A stretch of 64,000 bases of DNA from Echinometra lucunter (Eukaryota; Echinodermata; Echinoidea; Camarodonta; Echinometridae): contig CM057151.1 of assembly GCA_029962745.1 (NCBI GenBank), positions 39,407,136 through 39,471,135 of the forward strand, given 5' to 3'. Shown one piece after another: positions 21,801 through 36,788 of this stretch; the first letter of the stretch is position 1; each line of letters opens with the position of its first letter. The notes beneath the pieces are model-generated. The model ran no database searches. It was given only the letters and a program-made list of their open reading frames with translations, and was not told the origin of the DNA. Made by a program: the position numbers and the translations under genes.

Positions 21801-24377
21801 TGGGCTGGTCCAGGTTTATATATACCAAGGAGGTATGGTATCTCCTTGTGTAAACATGCAAATATTACTTGAGTAAGAAGATTTGTTGTTGGTGTTGTTG
21901 TTGTTGCGTATTTAGGTATGCCACATGGTTACAATGGGGCCGGTTGTGCCTCACAAAAATTAACCATTGCCTGAAAGAAAAAGCGAAGCAAGGTGAGGAT
22001 CCACAGAATTTGAAGAGGCGCTCTCTCTCTCTCTCTGTATGCTTCTTGAGAGGATAATGGCGTTTGAAATTTACACAATCCTGTGGACAAGTGAAATATT
22101 AAGGAGATACGACAGAAGTTGAGAAGGAAAATGTAAACAAATGCCCACTCGAAACGATGGTGGCCTTCTTCCATTAGGGGTAATACGTATCAGATGTGAC
22201 AGGGTCCAACAGTCAGTAGAATAACACGCAGCTCAAAAGCAAATGCGACAGAAGGCCTACAATTTTTATTATGCAGGACACGAAAGCATGAACGTATACT
22301 AGTACCCTACATGCATAATTAAGTTGTTCAGGATGGTTTACAGCGCTCAGAAATTGACCGTATAGAAAAGAAAAATAGATTTTGGAGCAAGAAAAGTGTA
22401 AAATCTATATGAAAAATGATATCAGACAAACTCTCTGACTCTCAGCAAACTTTTTTTTTTTTTTCATATTTAACGATATTTGAGGAGAAATTACATCCTT
22501 TTTCTTCCAACCCTTTTCTACAACATGTTTTGGAAGTTCAGTCGAGAAATTTACACTGCAAGTCAAACGCTTGTTCGAAAACACATTTCTTGTCAACAAA
22601 ATAATCTCATTTCGAAGATTACCTTAAAGCCTTATTTGGTTACCATCGATTAGAAAATCTTGCGAGGCTAGGAAAATCGATATTATGAAACACAATTTCT
22701 AGGAATCTCGATGTGGACAGTGCACATTATCCGCATAGGAAAAAGAAAATTATACAGAGCGCCAAGAGGCATTTTTGGAGTATAAGGAAAAGATTATAGT
22801 GTGCATCTGTAACATGATATACATGTACATGATTATAAAACCATGTAAACAAATCTTGATATTCTTTTGATTGTAAATATTCATTGAAAAGAAAAAAAAA
22901 ACACCAAAAGAGTCCAAGGAAGAAAACCACGACAAAATATACTGATTTTCATACCGAGACAATTTCCGTTTTGCGCCATTACACAGTTTCATAATTTGCT
23001 TCATTGTTTGCATGATATAATTCAAAATGGCCGTGTTAGTGACAAACTTTGTTTCTGCTAAACCATTACTATTTTCATGTGTTTTCTCCCCCCATCTCAC
23101 TCTCTTAACCAATTTTCGACTTACTTTATCCCTCTCCCCTTTTCTTCTTAACAGTTTTTTTTTCCCTATCAATTACAAACTCACTTCCTCATCCTACTAT
23201 TACCCCACTCTCTCTCTCTCTCTCTCTCTTCTCATCGTTGTCTCTCTATACCATCACTCTCCCTTATCTCGATCAGTATCCCGCTCCATCAAGGGCATCT
23301 CGTCCAGTCGCATCCCAACTGCCATGATCGCGGCAGATCTCTCTCTCTCTCCCTCTCTCTTCTCCTTTCCTCCTTTCTGGCGTTATCCCAGTCTCTTCAT
23401 CCTGGTCAGTCTCTCCAATCATATTCCATCCCAATTGGCATGATTGCGAGAGATTAATACGAGGCGCGATTTGCTTCCACAGCAGGTGCTGCCTGGAAAT
23501 CACACAAACGCAAGGAAAGTGTCGCCACTTCCCGCCAACACCTCGGTCATACAATCTTCTGATTGTATCAGTAATATGCATAATTGATATAGCCGAAGGG
23601 AATGGGAGGATAGGATGAGATGAGATCGAACTCACTTGTTGCCATGGATGCTACTAAGATAACAACTCCTTAAAGGAAAATCGAACTTAATACCGAGGTG
23701 CTTTTTTTACGGAAAGCAAAATCAGATTAAAGTTTGAACAGAATCAGAAGGAAAAAAAAAAAACGGCAAAAAGGCTACTTGTATATAAGAAGTTTTAATA
23801 TGTTCAGAATTTCGAATTTGCAGCGTTAAGTAATGTCACCTTGATATCGCGTCGGATACCAGTATGCTCAAATTGTTCAAACGCACAGCTCTGAGTAATG
23901 CCTCGAGGGAACAAAATCACCTAACCTGCTAACTCTAACTTTGCCAAGGGAGTGCTGCCCATTTCCAGAATTTTTTCAAATACTTCAACGACCGCCTATA
24001 CCATTCACTTGTTTCGAAAGCTCTGCAAACAGAGACCGACGTGACGGTCTCACGGGACTTCTGACAACATTCTTGAGGGTTCACGAGATTACTGGCTTCC
24101 TGGGCTGTCAGTCTACTGGCTCGAAGGTCTACGGGGATGTCCTTTAATGTTCACATTATGTCGATGTATTAGTGGTTCCCACATGTATTTTTAATGAATT
24201 ACCATCAAGTTGCAAATCATTATTCAAAGTCACGCCACTCTCACGGCCGTTGTGTAATTTTATTCGGATATAAAAAGTGGCAACGGTAATTAGAAAATCA
24301 TGAGCAAATGTTACTTGCGATGAGTTTCATTTTAAAGATACAGTTTAATTCTAGTCAAGCCATGACACATTATAAGA

Positions 24378-24716
24378 AATTGTCTCCAAGCAACTGGGAA
24401 GGTAGATTAGCTATTATAAACAGGTGCTAGTGTGAGATTTAGGAATTATCGAATCAAGAAATTTATTCACTTTCGAAAAAGGCATATGCACTGCACACAG
24501 AAATGAAGTAAATTGGACACCTCACAAAGATGGTATGAATATTTGGCCCGAAACACTTCAGCTATTCTTTTCTTATTTGAAATATGACCGTACTTTGAGG
24601 AGCATTTTTTTTTTTAGTGGAACCTTTTGACTATGATATTCTTCCTAACTCTCATTAAAGAATAAGAAATTATATGTTCGCCTTTCCAAGAACTCGAGCT
24701 TCTCTTTAACTGCTTC
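24378..24716 (+). repeat. Dispersed repeat, copy A (related to 54451-54797)
   Basis: Shares, in the same order and orientation, blocks such as CATATGCACTGCACACAGAA (versus CATATGCCCGGCACACAGAA), a GAATATTTGGCCCGAA-like block, TTCAGCTAT, CTTCCTAACT and GAGCTTCT with the copy about 30 kb away. No coding potential and no recognised ends. Confidence 0.6.
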
Positions 24717-27700
24717 AATAACACGTGTACTGTAGTGCTAAGATAAGCGCTAGGGGGCTAGGATGTCATTGAACTGGGGTGGATAATTTCCCAGTTGCGG
24801 ATTAAGAAGGGGGAAAAAAAGGGGGGGGTGTCACAACTGACTCTTAAAAACCCCAATTGAGGCATACCTTAAGTACTCGAGGACATTAAAAATATACCCA
24901 TATCGTCTTATTGTGCCGCATTTCATATTTTATAACCCAGGAGATACATTGAAAGTGTCGTATTTTCTTTGCTTATCAGAAATTTCCCAACATTGGTTTG
25001 GTTTGGTTATTTTCCCGTAATATTAAAAAGACAATCAACGACAAACATATAAAAACAAACAGATAAATATAAGAAAATTTATAAATCAAAGTTCAAAATA
25101 AAGTACGGAAAGCTCTATTCAGAGGCCATTACTAAAATGACTCTGTTCTTCCTAGAGGTCCAGACATGACTTTGTGTCCCTCCTTTTACAGAATCCTGGA
25201 TATACCCCTAAAGTCACTGACCCGGGGTATTGGGGGTGATCATCTTCCATCTTCGCATATCGCCTTCCATTAATGAACCCATTTCCGCGAGCAAGAAGGC
25301 TTGTCAAAATATGCAATTATGGTCTTACCATGATCATACCGAGAGTCTTTCACCAGGTTCACATGGCGTGTCTTTCATATTGGCGCTGAAGTAGATGAAA
25401 AAGGATAAACTGTTGACTTGTGACAGGTTTAAGCCAGTGGTGTATCCAGCATGGGCCGGCATACCCCCCCCCCCCTCCCTCCTCGGTAATTTGAAGGCCC
25501 CAGAAAGAGAAAGCTTACAATTTTTGTAAGTGATATAGGGCTACATTTATGGATCCTATCCCGAGGCCATCTACATAATTATGATTTCCCCTTGCTTGTC
25601 AATTGTTGCTTGCACCACTGTCATGACTGTTAGTGGTTTCTCATTAAAGTAAAAGACTAACATTGTGAGCATTTAAAAAAAAAAATCTCATTTTGCTACT
25701 TGACAATGGTATAAACACAAGAGTTATAGTTTAAAAATACCAGTCTGAAGTTTCAAAGTACGATATCAACGGAAAGTATTTTTAAATATCACTGAATATT
25801 AAAAATGTAAACCAATGTTTGAAGAAAATAATGGTCGGTTGCACAGACTGGACATAAGGAGCGTGCAAGTGCACAGAGTCATCTGAACAGTACTGTGTAT
25901 GTGTGTGTGTGTGTGTATACATATCATGTATAGTACGGTAAGGTGAGTGTGTGGTGTGTATGCATATCATATATAGTACAGGGAGAGAGGGTGCAGCTAA
26001 CGGTATTTTTGAACTTGTGGAAATGCTCCTCTATTTATTTTCTCTGAGACCAAAAATAAAAAATAAAAAAATAAAGAAAAATAAAGAAATAAGATCGTCG
26101 TTTGCATCTTACTAATAGTTTTTCATTTCAAATTATGGTTGGTTTCAGGGTTTTTTTTTTGGTACAAATACAAGTTTTCATACACATGTTTCATCTTAGT
26201 TTGAGAATTTTTTTAAATCAGCTGCTCACAAAGTTAGCCAATGCCTTTAAGCAAATCCCCTATGGCTGTTTTGATCTGAATTCATATTATTTGGAAAAAG
26301 AAATATTAGATTGAAAGTTACATGCAAGTTGATTATCGTTTCGCGTAAAAACAAATTTTCCAATATGTTAGACTTGTTTTCATCTCTTTTTATTTCAAAT
26401 ACACAGTACCTTGTTCACGAACGAGAAGAAAACATTTCTATATCAATCAACTTACTTTACTTACTATAAGAATAATGTATGAAGGTTGCAAGACAATTTT
26501 GGAATTCGGTGAAATTCAGAGAAACAAACAAACAGAGAGCAAAACAAGCAAATTATGCGCATACAGGGAAATGAAAACGATATTATCACCTTGGGGGCGA
26601 GTGATATGGAAAACAGCAACAAGACAAATCGATATTTCTACAGCAAACAGTTTCGGTGATAAGAATCATTTTTATCAACATTTACATAGGCAGTAAGTAT
26701 GAACAACTGGGAAAATTTGAATCTAAATAGAAGTTAATGCTGCATTCCTTTAACAAAATGGGCATATAGTAATTGAAGGTAGAGGACAGAAGTCACAGAA
26801 AGTGAACAAATTGTGTTTTGCTTAGGAACAGGCCGTTTATGTTTATCTGTTTAAGGAGTTATTCCGAGGTTATGAATTAATGTTTGTACACTGGGAAAAG
26901 TTCGTGTATTTCTTTAATTCAATATTTCAGTATCGAAATCGACACAAATATGAATAACTTACAGACTTGTAGTTCCGATAATATTAATGGCTCCATGCTT
27001 AATGCTATTTACCGTTATATACAAAAATCTTACCCCTTTGTGCGGTTTAATGTAGGCCTATATTTTACTGGAGTTAGTGATATTCCCATTTAATAGCTAG
27101 GCGCAAAGTCCTAAAAGAGCATTTTTTAAAACACAGATAAGCAGTTGACTTGAGCTTTTCCCTCTTTCGTTCTCAATGATTTTGTCTTCGTTCTGTTTTC
27201 CTTCAATATGAATCTTTCTTATGCATCTTTCTTTCCTTCTTTCCTCTCTCTCTCTCTTTATCTCTCTCTCTCTTGCTCTCTCTCTTTCGATTAGATCTGC
27301 TTTTGGCTACTTCTCTTTTTCTTTCACTTAACCATTTTACCCCTCAAAAGGAGTGCGCTTCGATGCTTTCAATAATTCGCCTCTTTTTGCTTGACTTTTC
27401 CTGCCTATATACCTCAGACTCGCCCCTCCAATATCCACGGAGAAAACGTGAAAGATTTTCTAATTTCGAACTCAAGAGTCTCTTGAGGGTAAGATGTCAC
27501 ATATAACATACACCTTGATTATTCATCAGGGGTACTGAAAAATCAACCTTTTCGATTTCTGAAGGGCAGTCGATAGATCAGCCTCATGAGATTACATCTC
27601 TCAGTTATTCCTTACACCCGAGCTCAGAGTCCCAGTGCATGTTTTTGGTTGTTTTTTCCTCCTCTTTGCAAACAAAGGGGTGTTGCCAGGGAATTTAGGA

Positions 27701-29608
27701 GGAAAGATTGGGTGGGGGGGGGGGGGGGGACGTCCCTATTCATTTTTTAAAACTACGATTTAAAACTACATTTATTTTCAGTTTACAAATCAAGTGAAAA
27801 CACAATGTAATTTATATTTATGTACACGCTGGAAGGAGGCGAAAAAATCCAAACAAAACAAAACAAAATACAGAAAGCAGGAACCTTGTGGTAGAGCCGC
27901 ATATACCGTACAAATTCGAATTTTTCTGTTGACCTTTTTTTTCTTCTCGTTTAGAAGGTATCTGGCAAAACGATTAATGACTGCTTTTGTTAATTTGGGG
28001 ATTTTTTTCTAGTCGGTCACCCTCGTCCCTATTATATCTAATGATGCCCCTATTGCCGATGGCTCTGACAAACAAGGTGAAGTTAACATGAAGTGTTTTT
28101 GTTTCTGCGTAAGGTGCAAAATACTTGTTAAAAACCGTGGCTCCTCTGGGGTTCCGTGGTATATATTTAGATTTGAAAGCACGATAAGAATTGAATAAGC
28201 CTTCCTGGACATTGGAACATATGAATGCCTGCATGGCAACCAGTCGGTAGCATTACAAAAAACAGCTTGCTTACGTATATAACTCAGAATCCTTTACATA
28301 TTCATTTTCTATTTGAGTTTGTGAACTTGTATGATGATGATGATAATGAGCCTGATGGATTTGGGCAGAATTTTCCCTGGTTTCGGATGGTCACTTTTTA
28401 GGCCTTTTTTGCCAAGATTATCACTGAAGCCTGAGTGGGTAAGGAATGCAGGACGCCTTTCTCAACGATTTAAAAAAAAAAAAAAATTTGTATGATTTCT
28501 CAACGAATTTTAGGACAGGGAAAGATGGGATACAGCCGGTATAGGGCCTCAACCTTGGTAGGTTCGTGATTTATCCAAGACGACCCAGAAAAAAAAAAAT
28601 CAATAAAACTTCGCCCAGACCTTTTCCTGCAGTCCAGATTCATTCCGGCCATAGTGAGCATGTTTGGGTGAAATTTGTCTTCTGTAGCATGCATCGGCAG
28701 GGAAGCCGTAAAATTTCCAACAAGCAAAAGGGGAAAATATTCTCCAAATTCGCCCAGCAAGGGAAAATGTGGCATTCAAATTTGAAATTTGCCAACGGAT
28801 GTTGCTCAAACTTTCCAACAAAGTTTGTATTGTGGAAGTAAGACAAATCAACGACAATGAATACGACAGAGGATGGAGTGAAGAGATATACTCGTACGAA
28901 CACGTAAAGAGTCAGGGGCTGATGGGACGAGCCTTAGTTCATGATTGGTTCTGTATCCATGGACTTCCCCATCCATGAAATCAACAAATGATATTTTCGA
29001 TGATGCATGCAAGGGAGGTATGATTTCAGAAGTCACTTAATTTTATCCAGAAATAAGGGACTAACCTCGAGGTGGAGAGGCAAATGACCGGCTAATTGTC
29101 ATCTTCTGTATCAACTCGCTTTCCCCATAAATATCTAGAGGATGACGCTTTTCTTGGGTTTCCATGGCAACGCTTTGGATTCGGCGCAGTTCCGACGTGA
29201 TCGATAGGCCAAGGCGATCCCCGCTTCAACCAAGTGTTGCTCACATTCTGCCCCTCACCCGAGTGAGCATTCATATTGATTTGCGAATAACACTTCACAT
29301 TCCGGACATAGAAACGTTGTCCCTCGAGCAATAATAGTCACATGATCTACATTTTTCCCTATGCTGAAAAGAAACTGAGAGAGAGGGAGAGGGAGAGAGA
29401 GAGAGAGAACAAAGGCAATGTCGAGGTTTAGAATCGAACGACATCAGATCTAACTTTTTAAATGAGGCATCTGTCTCCCTAGACAGTATCAGTATCATAC
29501 GATTACGAAGTCTATACTTGGCCTAAATTATGCGACACTCTCATTACCGATAACGCATTTTCATTATGCAAAGTCATATTTCATTAGAGTATAGTCTTAA
29601 CTTAGATG

Positions 29609-29639
<31 letters not shown>

Positions 29640-30291
29640 ACTTAATGGGAAATCTCCAACAACAGTCCACGCATATTTCTCCAGCAAAATGCATGTGGAA
29701 AAACCCCCTGTATCTGAACGCTTTATTGAGGTTGATGGATCGTCGGCAAAAGGGAAGAACAATCAGGGAAATTTTACATTCGTGATGAATGAAACATCCA
29801 GAGATAGTGTCCGCAGGCCAGTCGAGAGCTTTCATGAATTAAAGCTGCAATTAGAGTAATGCAACATAGGCCGTCCTGATGTCTTTTCTCCGGCAGATTG
29901 TACAACTGTCCTGCTGTTCTGGTTGGTTACAATCAGTATATATGTTTTCTTTTCTCCCGTCTATTCTTTCACATTCTATGACAACTCAGAATTTTGTTTA
30001 CGCATATAACGAGTCTAAATTAGCTTCCTCTATCTTTCCCATCTTGCTCTCTCTCTCTCTCTCTCTCTCTATCCCTCTCTTTTTCTCCCCCCCTCTCTCT
30101 CTCTTTTGTTTTTCCATATTTTTTTCATGAGAGATTTCATTCCAAGCGTTATAAACAAATCAATGTATATGCAAGTCCTCATTTTATTTTCATAACATAA
30201 TCTTATAAAATAGATATATATTCATATGAGCAAAGAAAGAAAAAAAAGGAATGAAACCCCTCTCTTTGCGCACATACCGGTACCGACACCT

Positions 30292-30293
<2 letters not shown>

Positions 30294-30323
<30 letters not shown>
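30294..30323. repeat. (CA)15 microsatellite
   Basis: Perfect dinucleotide array followed by a degraded CACG segment. Confidence 0.95.
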
Positions 30324-30326
<3 letters not shown>

Positions 30327-31601
30327 CACGCACACGCACATAGTATTATGTATACTACATGTATGTATATATCAGAAATTTCTGAATTTCGCTAACGTCA
30401 TCAACACTGAACTGAACAAGCTATACAAAAGTCGTATCCTCTTCGCTTTTGTGTCAGTTCTTGTGTTTCAATCGTCTGTCTTTTCTGTACATCAACATAC
30501 TGCTAAGTCATGTTCCTTTAAAACTGTAAAAAAGAAAATGCAGTATTTGCTGAGAGGCATATGCATGAACAAAATTGGTTGTCTTTTTAACATGGGAAGG
30601 TAATACCCCAATATGGCTGATGAGTATCGCCAATTTCCTTGGCCACTGGTCATTTAGTGCGGTATACACTGCAACTTTGCGCTCATATTGAGCTAGGAAT
30701 CAAATTTACCTACGAAAAAAAGAGCAAAAGTTGGCACTGTCAAGTTGTTAAGTTGTACAATGAATGGCATGGAGATGTGATAGGAGCATATGAGGAAGTA
30801 TTTATGAAGTGAAAAATTATAAAGTCTTCTCTCCCGCTTGCGAAGAAAAATGTCACAACTTGGTGTCAAGCGATGTCGCACATATTATATCGATCCCTAT
30901 AGCAGACAGGGTTATTGGGTACATAATTGCAATCAGATACTACTTCGTCTGACATGCAACCAACAAATGACAGCATGCAGCTAATGTCATACCCTGGTCA
31001 CACACAACCCCTCGATAGCCGATAAAGTCTTGGTCATTTGAGTCCGCATTACTAATGTATCTGCTCAGATCGGTCGATTGGTTATCTGGTGTTGGTCTCG
31101 TCGATGTGACTGGAGTATCACAATATCTACTGAGATGAGGAGAAACACAATCAGAAATATGAGACGAAGAGAAAGAAGAGGCTCGAAGCAAATCGATTTA
31201 ATGTTATCAGTTACATTTCATGTGACAAAGTTAGCTGCCTGGCCAAAGGCACTGTGCGAGTCAGGTGAAGTTGATATTCAGAGGGAGAAAGTTGCATCTT
31301 TAAAAGAAACACCAGAAGGGAAATCGAGGTGGTGGTGGTGGGGGGGGGGGGGGGGCTGTATGAGGAGATGGAGAGTGAGAGGAAGAGACTAAGAGAGAAG
31401 AGACAGAAAATGGACAAGGGCTCAGAAATGATAATAAAAACGAAAATGACAGACGTAGAAGATACTGAGAAGACAAATTATGCATTCCTGAGGATCGATC
31501 TGAAGCATCTCAGGGGTCAGACATGGCATGTCAGATGTGCCTTAATAATGAAGACTGAAGGGGAAAAGACGGTGAAGGAGACCATAGGATATATCTTAGA
31601 A

Positions 31602-31895
31602 CACACTAAGAAAAAAAAGGTTCATTTTTGCACCCTCCAAAATGTAACACCAGCATGACCAGGAGCTCCTTTATGGGTGCAATTATGCACCATTAAGGGT
31701 GCAGTGAGCAACATTTTGCACCCTTGGGGGTGCAGAGTTATATCCTTATAGGTAAGGGGGAAGTAAGCACCCTTTTGGATGCAAAAATTTCTGCATCCTT
31801 TAAGGTTGTAGATAGGCATTTCTGGGTGCGAACAAGTACAGAAAGGTGCATCTTTGCACATTTTGCATGTAGGGTTCAAGACTGCACCCCATTGT
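31602..31895 (+). mobile_element. GGTGCA-rich MITE-like element, copy 3 (3' end lost)
   Basis: It starts CACACTAAGAAAAAAAAGG, has the same GGGTGCA/TGCACCC interior, and stops near ATTGTACGTAAAG without the expected CTTAGTGTG terminus. Confidence 0.7.
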
Positions 31896-33132
31896 ACGTA
31901 AAGCTTTGCTGAATATCACTAATATCACTAATATCACTAATTTAATTATATTATGGAATTATGGAAAATGTAAAATGCAGAAAATTTGGTCAAGTTACTT
32001 TGCAGAAGAGGCCTTGATCCTCAATGAATCTATCTCTCGTTAAAGTTTGAAAGGCAAATCATTATTTCTTTAAGCCTGCGACAGAAGTAAGATTAAAAAA
32101 AAAAATAGTTCAAAGTGACACGAGATAAACCCAAATCAAATACGGCGTATGCCGGGTGTATGCACGGACGGTAAAAAAGCTCTTTCGTCAGTATCTTTTT
32201 CTCTCCATGGATAAGTCTATAAGAGTTGCTACCGTGTGAACGAATGTCCCTTTTGACAGATAGAAAAGGCAAGCCCGTGTGAACTCTTTAATGGCTCTAA
32301 GCGAAGACGAAATTTCTCGTGGCGCCCCGCTTATGTCGCCATTTTTGACGCACGCATTCACTACTTCATTTTTGATTGGACCTTCAAATTATTGGAACGG
32401 ATGCACACACATGCATCACTCTAAATTTTCTGAGAACCAGGCGTGCTCAAAGTTGAATTTGTGGACGAAATTCGAATGGCAGCCACACAAAGTGTCCATC
32501 AACCAAAGCTCTCGATTAGCGTTGGTTTTCAATGGGAAATGAATCATTATCTGCCCTTTTGATCTTTTACGGTGGGGTTGTAGGGATGAGAAAACGTGTC
32601 GGAAAGATTTCAGGAAGTATCATCCGATCTCAGAAAATGACACAAAGGGATCTCCGTGAATGATCATGACACCTTTGGGCTAGTGTTGCATGTTGCATCG
32701 GGGGATGATGCAAATTGGGAAGCTATCAGATATCATGCTTGAAGATAAACACCTACGGTGGGGATCTTACGACTTTTTATCGCCCTCCACGGACTGAGTG
32801 ATCAAAATGGCAAACTTTTATAGCGCACTGACTTGCGTTTGAACTCAACATCTCTGCGTCATAGTATTAAAGCCATTAAAATTATCAGTATGATAATGAG
32901 GCGGAATTGGATTGGAATATTAACGGTTAACGTCTTTAGAATGACGCTTTACGTTAGCGGTACTTATAATCAAATAAACCATTGACTTCTGAAACAGGAT
33001 GGTCCCTGCATGAAGCCAGTTGGAATAATATAATTCAGCAGTCAGCGGGATAAGTCAATGGCAAATGACACTAGCCTTTTTCCATTTCCTCGGAATATTG
33101 CTTTAGAATGCTTCAACACCTGCCAGTGTGTC

Positions 33133-33349
33133 CTGTTGTTGTTGTTGATTTCGGTTTTTACAGACGTGTATCAATCATCAATCAAATATGATTATTTACG
33201 TCTGGGACCGACCTTTAACGTCACCATCCGAAAGACGTGGAAAATGTAGATTCATATCTTGCCAAAGGACATTAGTGCCGCGGCAGGGATTCGAACCCCG
33301 GACCTTGTGGTTCAAAGTCTGGAAACTTATCCACTGAGCCACAACACCT
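33133..33349 (-). mobile_element. tRNA-derived SINE, copy 1
   Basis: On the minus strand the head (33348 down to about 33276) reads as a decayed tRNA with an A box TGGCTCAGTGG and a consensus B box GGTTCGAATCC. The body includes GGTCGGTCCCAGACGTAAAT and ACACGTCTGTAAAAACC, and the tail is (AAC)n. The A and B boxes would form an internal Pol III promoter. Confidence 0.85.
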
Positions 33350-34910
33350 CTACTGGTCCTGGTTTGATCAGGAATTTAATTGTTATTATTTGTGGTGGGT
33401 CATTATTACCACAGAAGATAATTATGCATGTAAAGTACTAGGAATAAATCTCAGGGAACAGGAGAAAAGCCATGATTTCAGTTAAGATTTTCGACAAATT
33501 TTCGACGGTGAATAAACTTATGTAGTCAATTGATTACAAGTTCGTTCGATGTCTAGCTTCCTGTCTATATAAATCATAAGCAACCCCTTCTGACTTTAAT
33601 TTCAGTTCCTGAAGATAATCTAAATTAAAGGTCGAAAATTTGAACTCAATTCATGATTTCTCTGAGTTCTATTTCTAGTAGGGTCTATTTTCATTGATAG
33701 TGAAATTATGAAAATTGATGATGTTCCACCTTTCTCGGCCACAAGAAAGTAAGTATACTTCGAGCGCTATGATTGTCATTCATCTGGAGCAATATCTGTG
33801 TACCGTAGGAATTATGATAATTATGACTGTTGGCAAGGTGCGCTGTACATGATATAAATCCGATTTCAATTGTCATTAAAAACGATTTTAAAGGAATAAG
33901 GTGGGATTAGAGAGGAAGTAATTGGATGCCGGAGGAATAATTTGAAGGTCCTAAAGAAATGGGAATCAAATCTGGAAAAAGTTAAAGCAATTGAAGTGTT
34001 TAGATTTATAATCATTTTTTTTTTAGAATGGCACGTTAAAAGGGTTCGCCGACCACAAATCTGGAATATTCATCAAATTTGTAAACTGATGAATTTTAAT
34101 GAATAGAATGCAAAAAGGGATACTTTGCAGGTGGAATATTGACGAAGTAATCCGGGGTAGAGTTTCATTTTCAACCTCAGCTTGAACCTGATTGCTGTTC
34201 AATGTGGGCATTAGTTCCGTGGTTGAATGGCGACACAATCCACCCAGTAATATGTTTCCTCGTATCGCTCTTGTGGGCGCTACACTTGAGACAGATGAAG
34301 GGGAAATATCTTGCAGCCTCTACTGCATGGGCGTAGCCAATGGGGGGGGGGGGGGGAGAGTACACCCCCTTCAATAAAAAAAAAAACTTTTCAATAAAAA
34401 AAAAACTGAAGTTTTTTTTTCCGCTGTATTACTCATTACTTTCACATCGAACTTATCGGCAAAGCTACATATATTATGTCTGACAATTCGCTGGGAATGC
34501 GCCCATCCCACATAAAAAGGTGACAACGCTAATGTAGTTTTACCTCCTCTATAGCCATATACGCTTCCGCTTCCCGTAAAATAATGTATAGACTGCTTGT
34601 TTGGTGCTGCAAAATCCAATCTGATTGTAAATTCAAGAAGGCTGTTGCCTGTTGGAAGTTGACTATTTGATCAAAGTGATATTGCCCGGTTAGCACTTAG
34701 CAAAAGCGCAATGAATATTGATTTTGACGTTAAAGCCTACCATGGATTCATGTATACTACAAAATTAGATGATTTTCTTTTATCTTCAGACATTATCTTT
34801 TGCATTATAATCAAACAGGAATATAGTTTTTTTTCTCTCACATGAATATTAGAATGATATCATTTAAAATGATCTCAGGGCCATGCAAATTCACCTTTGG
34901 GGAATAGAAT

Positions 34911-35000
34911 GGAGCAGGAGTTGAGCTAGATGTTGAGTTAAAATAATAACTCTTATTTACCCGGGTAAATGGAACAGGAGTTGAGCTAGATGTTGAGTTC
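34911..35000. repeat. Short duplication, period 60 bp, around a 16-bp palindrome
   Basis: GCAGGAGTTGAGCTAGATGT recurs 60 bases later (as ACAGGAGTTG...). Between the copies is the palindrome ATTTACCCGGGTAAAT. Confidence 0.7.
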
Positions 35001-35220
35001 ACGCCAAAACTTCCATGTCAGTTCTGTTTAATGCTACTTTGCATGTCCAATATGAGACCTATAGCAGAGATACATGTATATATCATGTCGCCACGGAAAG
35101 AAATTGCTTTTTGAGTTTTAGACTTTTAGAGTATAGTCTCTTTCGTGTTTTAAAACTGAGGCGGATCGAGTATCATCAGGGTAGGGACGAAAGGTTGGAA
35201 ACTGCTGAAACACACACAAC

Positions 35221-35222
<2 letters not shown>

Positions 35223-35260
<38 letters not shown>
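35223..35260. repeat. (CA)19 microsatellite
   Basis: Perfect dinucleotide array. Confidence 0.95.
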
Positions 35261-35266
<6 letters not shown>

Positions 35267-36641
35267 TCGCACAAAATCCCGAAAACAGAGCCCCTGTTTT
35301 ATCTGTGTTTTACGAGAAATCTCTTTGTGTAATTTATTCAGGATTCCAGTCAGACTCCCCCAAATCCCTCCCAGTGATATTACTTTAAAAAGTGATTCAA
35401 TTAATTTCAAATATTTCATAAGCATATGAGTATTTTTTAAAGTAAGTTTAATTTTCACGGTAGTATTTTCATTCCCTTGTAATGCAGAAATTTAGAGAAA
35501 TGGCACTTTTATAAAAGTATAGTTCAAGATTTAAAAAATGGTCGTTTCTTTGACCTGTTTCATAAAACTGGTTTGTGTGAAAATTACATATACCAAGGCT
35601 TCTGAAATCATTCCATTCGACAGATAACCGATTTTATTTTGGAACTACCGCAATTCTTATTCAGAGAAAAAGATTATAAAACAGGCTGCTTTGTATTGCC
35701 TGAAGACAGTTGAGTCAAGTACTCTAATCCGACTGAAAGAAATCAATTATCGTTGTGGTATTGAATTTAAACATTTATAAACAGATTCATAATCTTCATC
35801 TGAAAAAACCCCCAAACGGTTGACCTCTTAAAATCTGTAGCTTCGAAGGTTTTTTTTTTTCTTCAAATTTTGAGGCTTTTCGAGCCTTGCCAAGTGTAAA
35901 AAATCGCAGGACTTGTTTTGCCCCTTCATGGTCAACAAACTGAGGATACTTTCATGCGTGTATCAATAGTTTTGTATTGTTTTGTAGAGTTAACTCTACT
36001 TTGTTTTGATTGTATTTGAATGGTGTCGAGACATCAATTACTGCAAAAGGGGAGACAAAAATCTGTTATCTCATCCATTAACAGACGATCTAGGTGATAT
36101 GCATAATCGAGAGAATTATTATGAAGACATAATCCTGGGTTTTACACACTGCAGACGAGATACAAATCCTACCTCTTTAAGATCTCCTGCAATCGACTTT
36201 GTTTTCAAGATAGTTACTATTTTCTTTTCATTAGCACGTTTTCCCACACGTGGAGCATTCGATTGCCATTTCTCATGACCCGAAGTGATGCAGAAAACGA
36301 ACATGATCGGGGAGATTTCCCTGAAGAGTGCGATTTGAATCATTTAATCAAGGAAAAACATATCGCGTGGCAAGTTCACCAACAATCATGATTTATCCCC
36401 CACGAGTTTGTAACGAGATTCGTTGCCCCAAGGATACGATGATTGCTCCCGATTGGGGCCATGTATCGATCCGTGCAATGACCATTGATTGTTTTGCGCA
36501 TCTATTGTTCTTACAAGAATCTGGTCCATAAAAAGCACCTAAAGTCAAAGATTCTGCAATGTGAAAATGTAGTTAGAGGTTAAATGGTTGGTTATTTTAC
36601 CTCACTGCTAAGAAACCATATATATGCTTGTTAGGAAGCAA

Positions 36642-36788
36642 CCAGGGGACCGATGGCTTTAAGTCCCCTCCGAAGGACTTGGTAATGAGTATAAATACCT
36701 TACCAAATGGCATTAGCGCATCGACTTGGTTTCGAACCCGGGTACTTTCGGTTACGAGACCACTGCTCTACCACTGAGCCACAGCGCC
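36642..36788 (-). mobile_element. tRNA-derived SINE, second family
   Basis: The minus strand begins GGCGCTGTGGCTCAGTGGTA, with the A box inside it and a B box GGTTCGAAACC. The body GGACTTAAAGCCATCGGTCC is unlike copies 1 and 2. No poly(A) or clear tail is visible. Confidence 0.85.

Larger units (their letters stand above)
21801..31601. other. Intron, no gene
   Basis: Mostly unique AT-rich sequence with CT or CA tracts (23209, 27247, 30049, 30294), a purine run at 29378, a T27 run at 29609, and G runs near 27713 and 31338. The CAGTGGTGTATCC motif at 25435, next to a C run, looks like a solitary hAT-type end. Dispersed repeat copy A is at 24378. Confidence 0.7.

Noticed and set aside
25435..25622. 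hAT element between CAGTGGTGTATCC and a downstream CACCACTG
   Set aside because: Flanking 8-mers differ, so only a solitary end can be suggested.
33276..33348. tRNA gene on the minus strand
   Set aside because: A and B boxes are present, but the cloverleaf is poor and it continues into a SINE body and tail. The same applies to 36720-36788 and the head of the copy at 47629.
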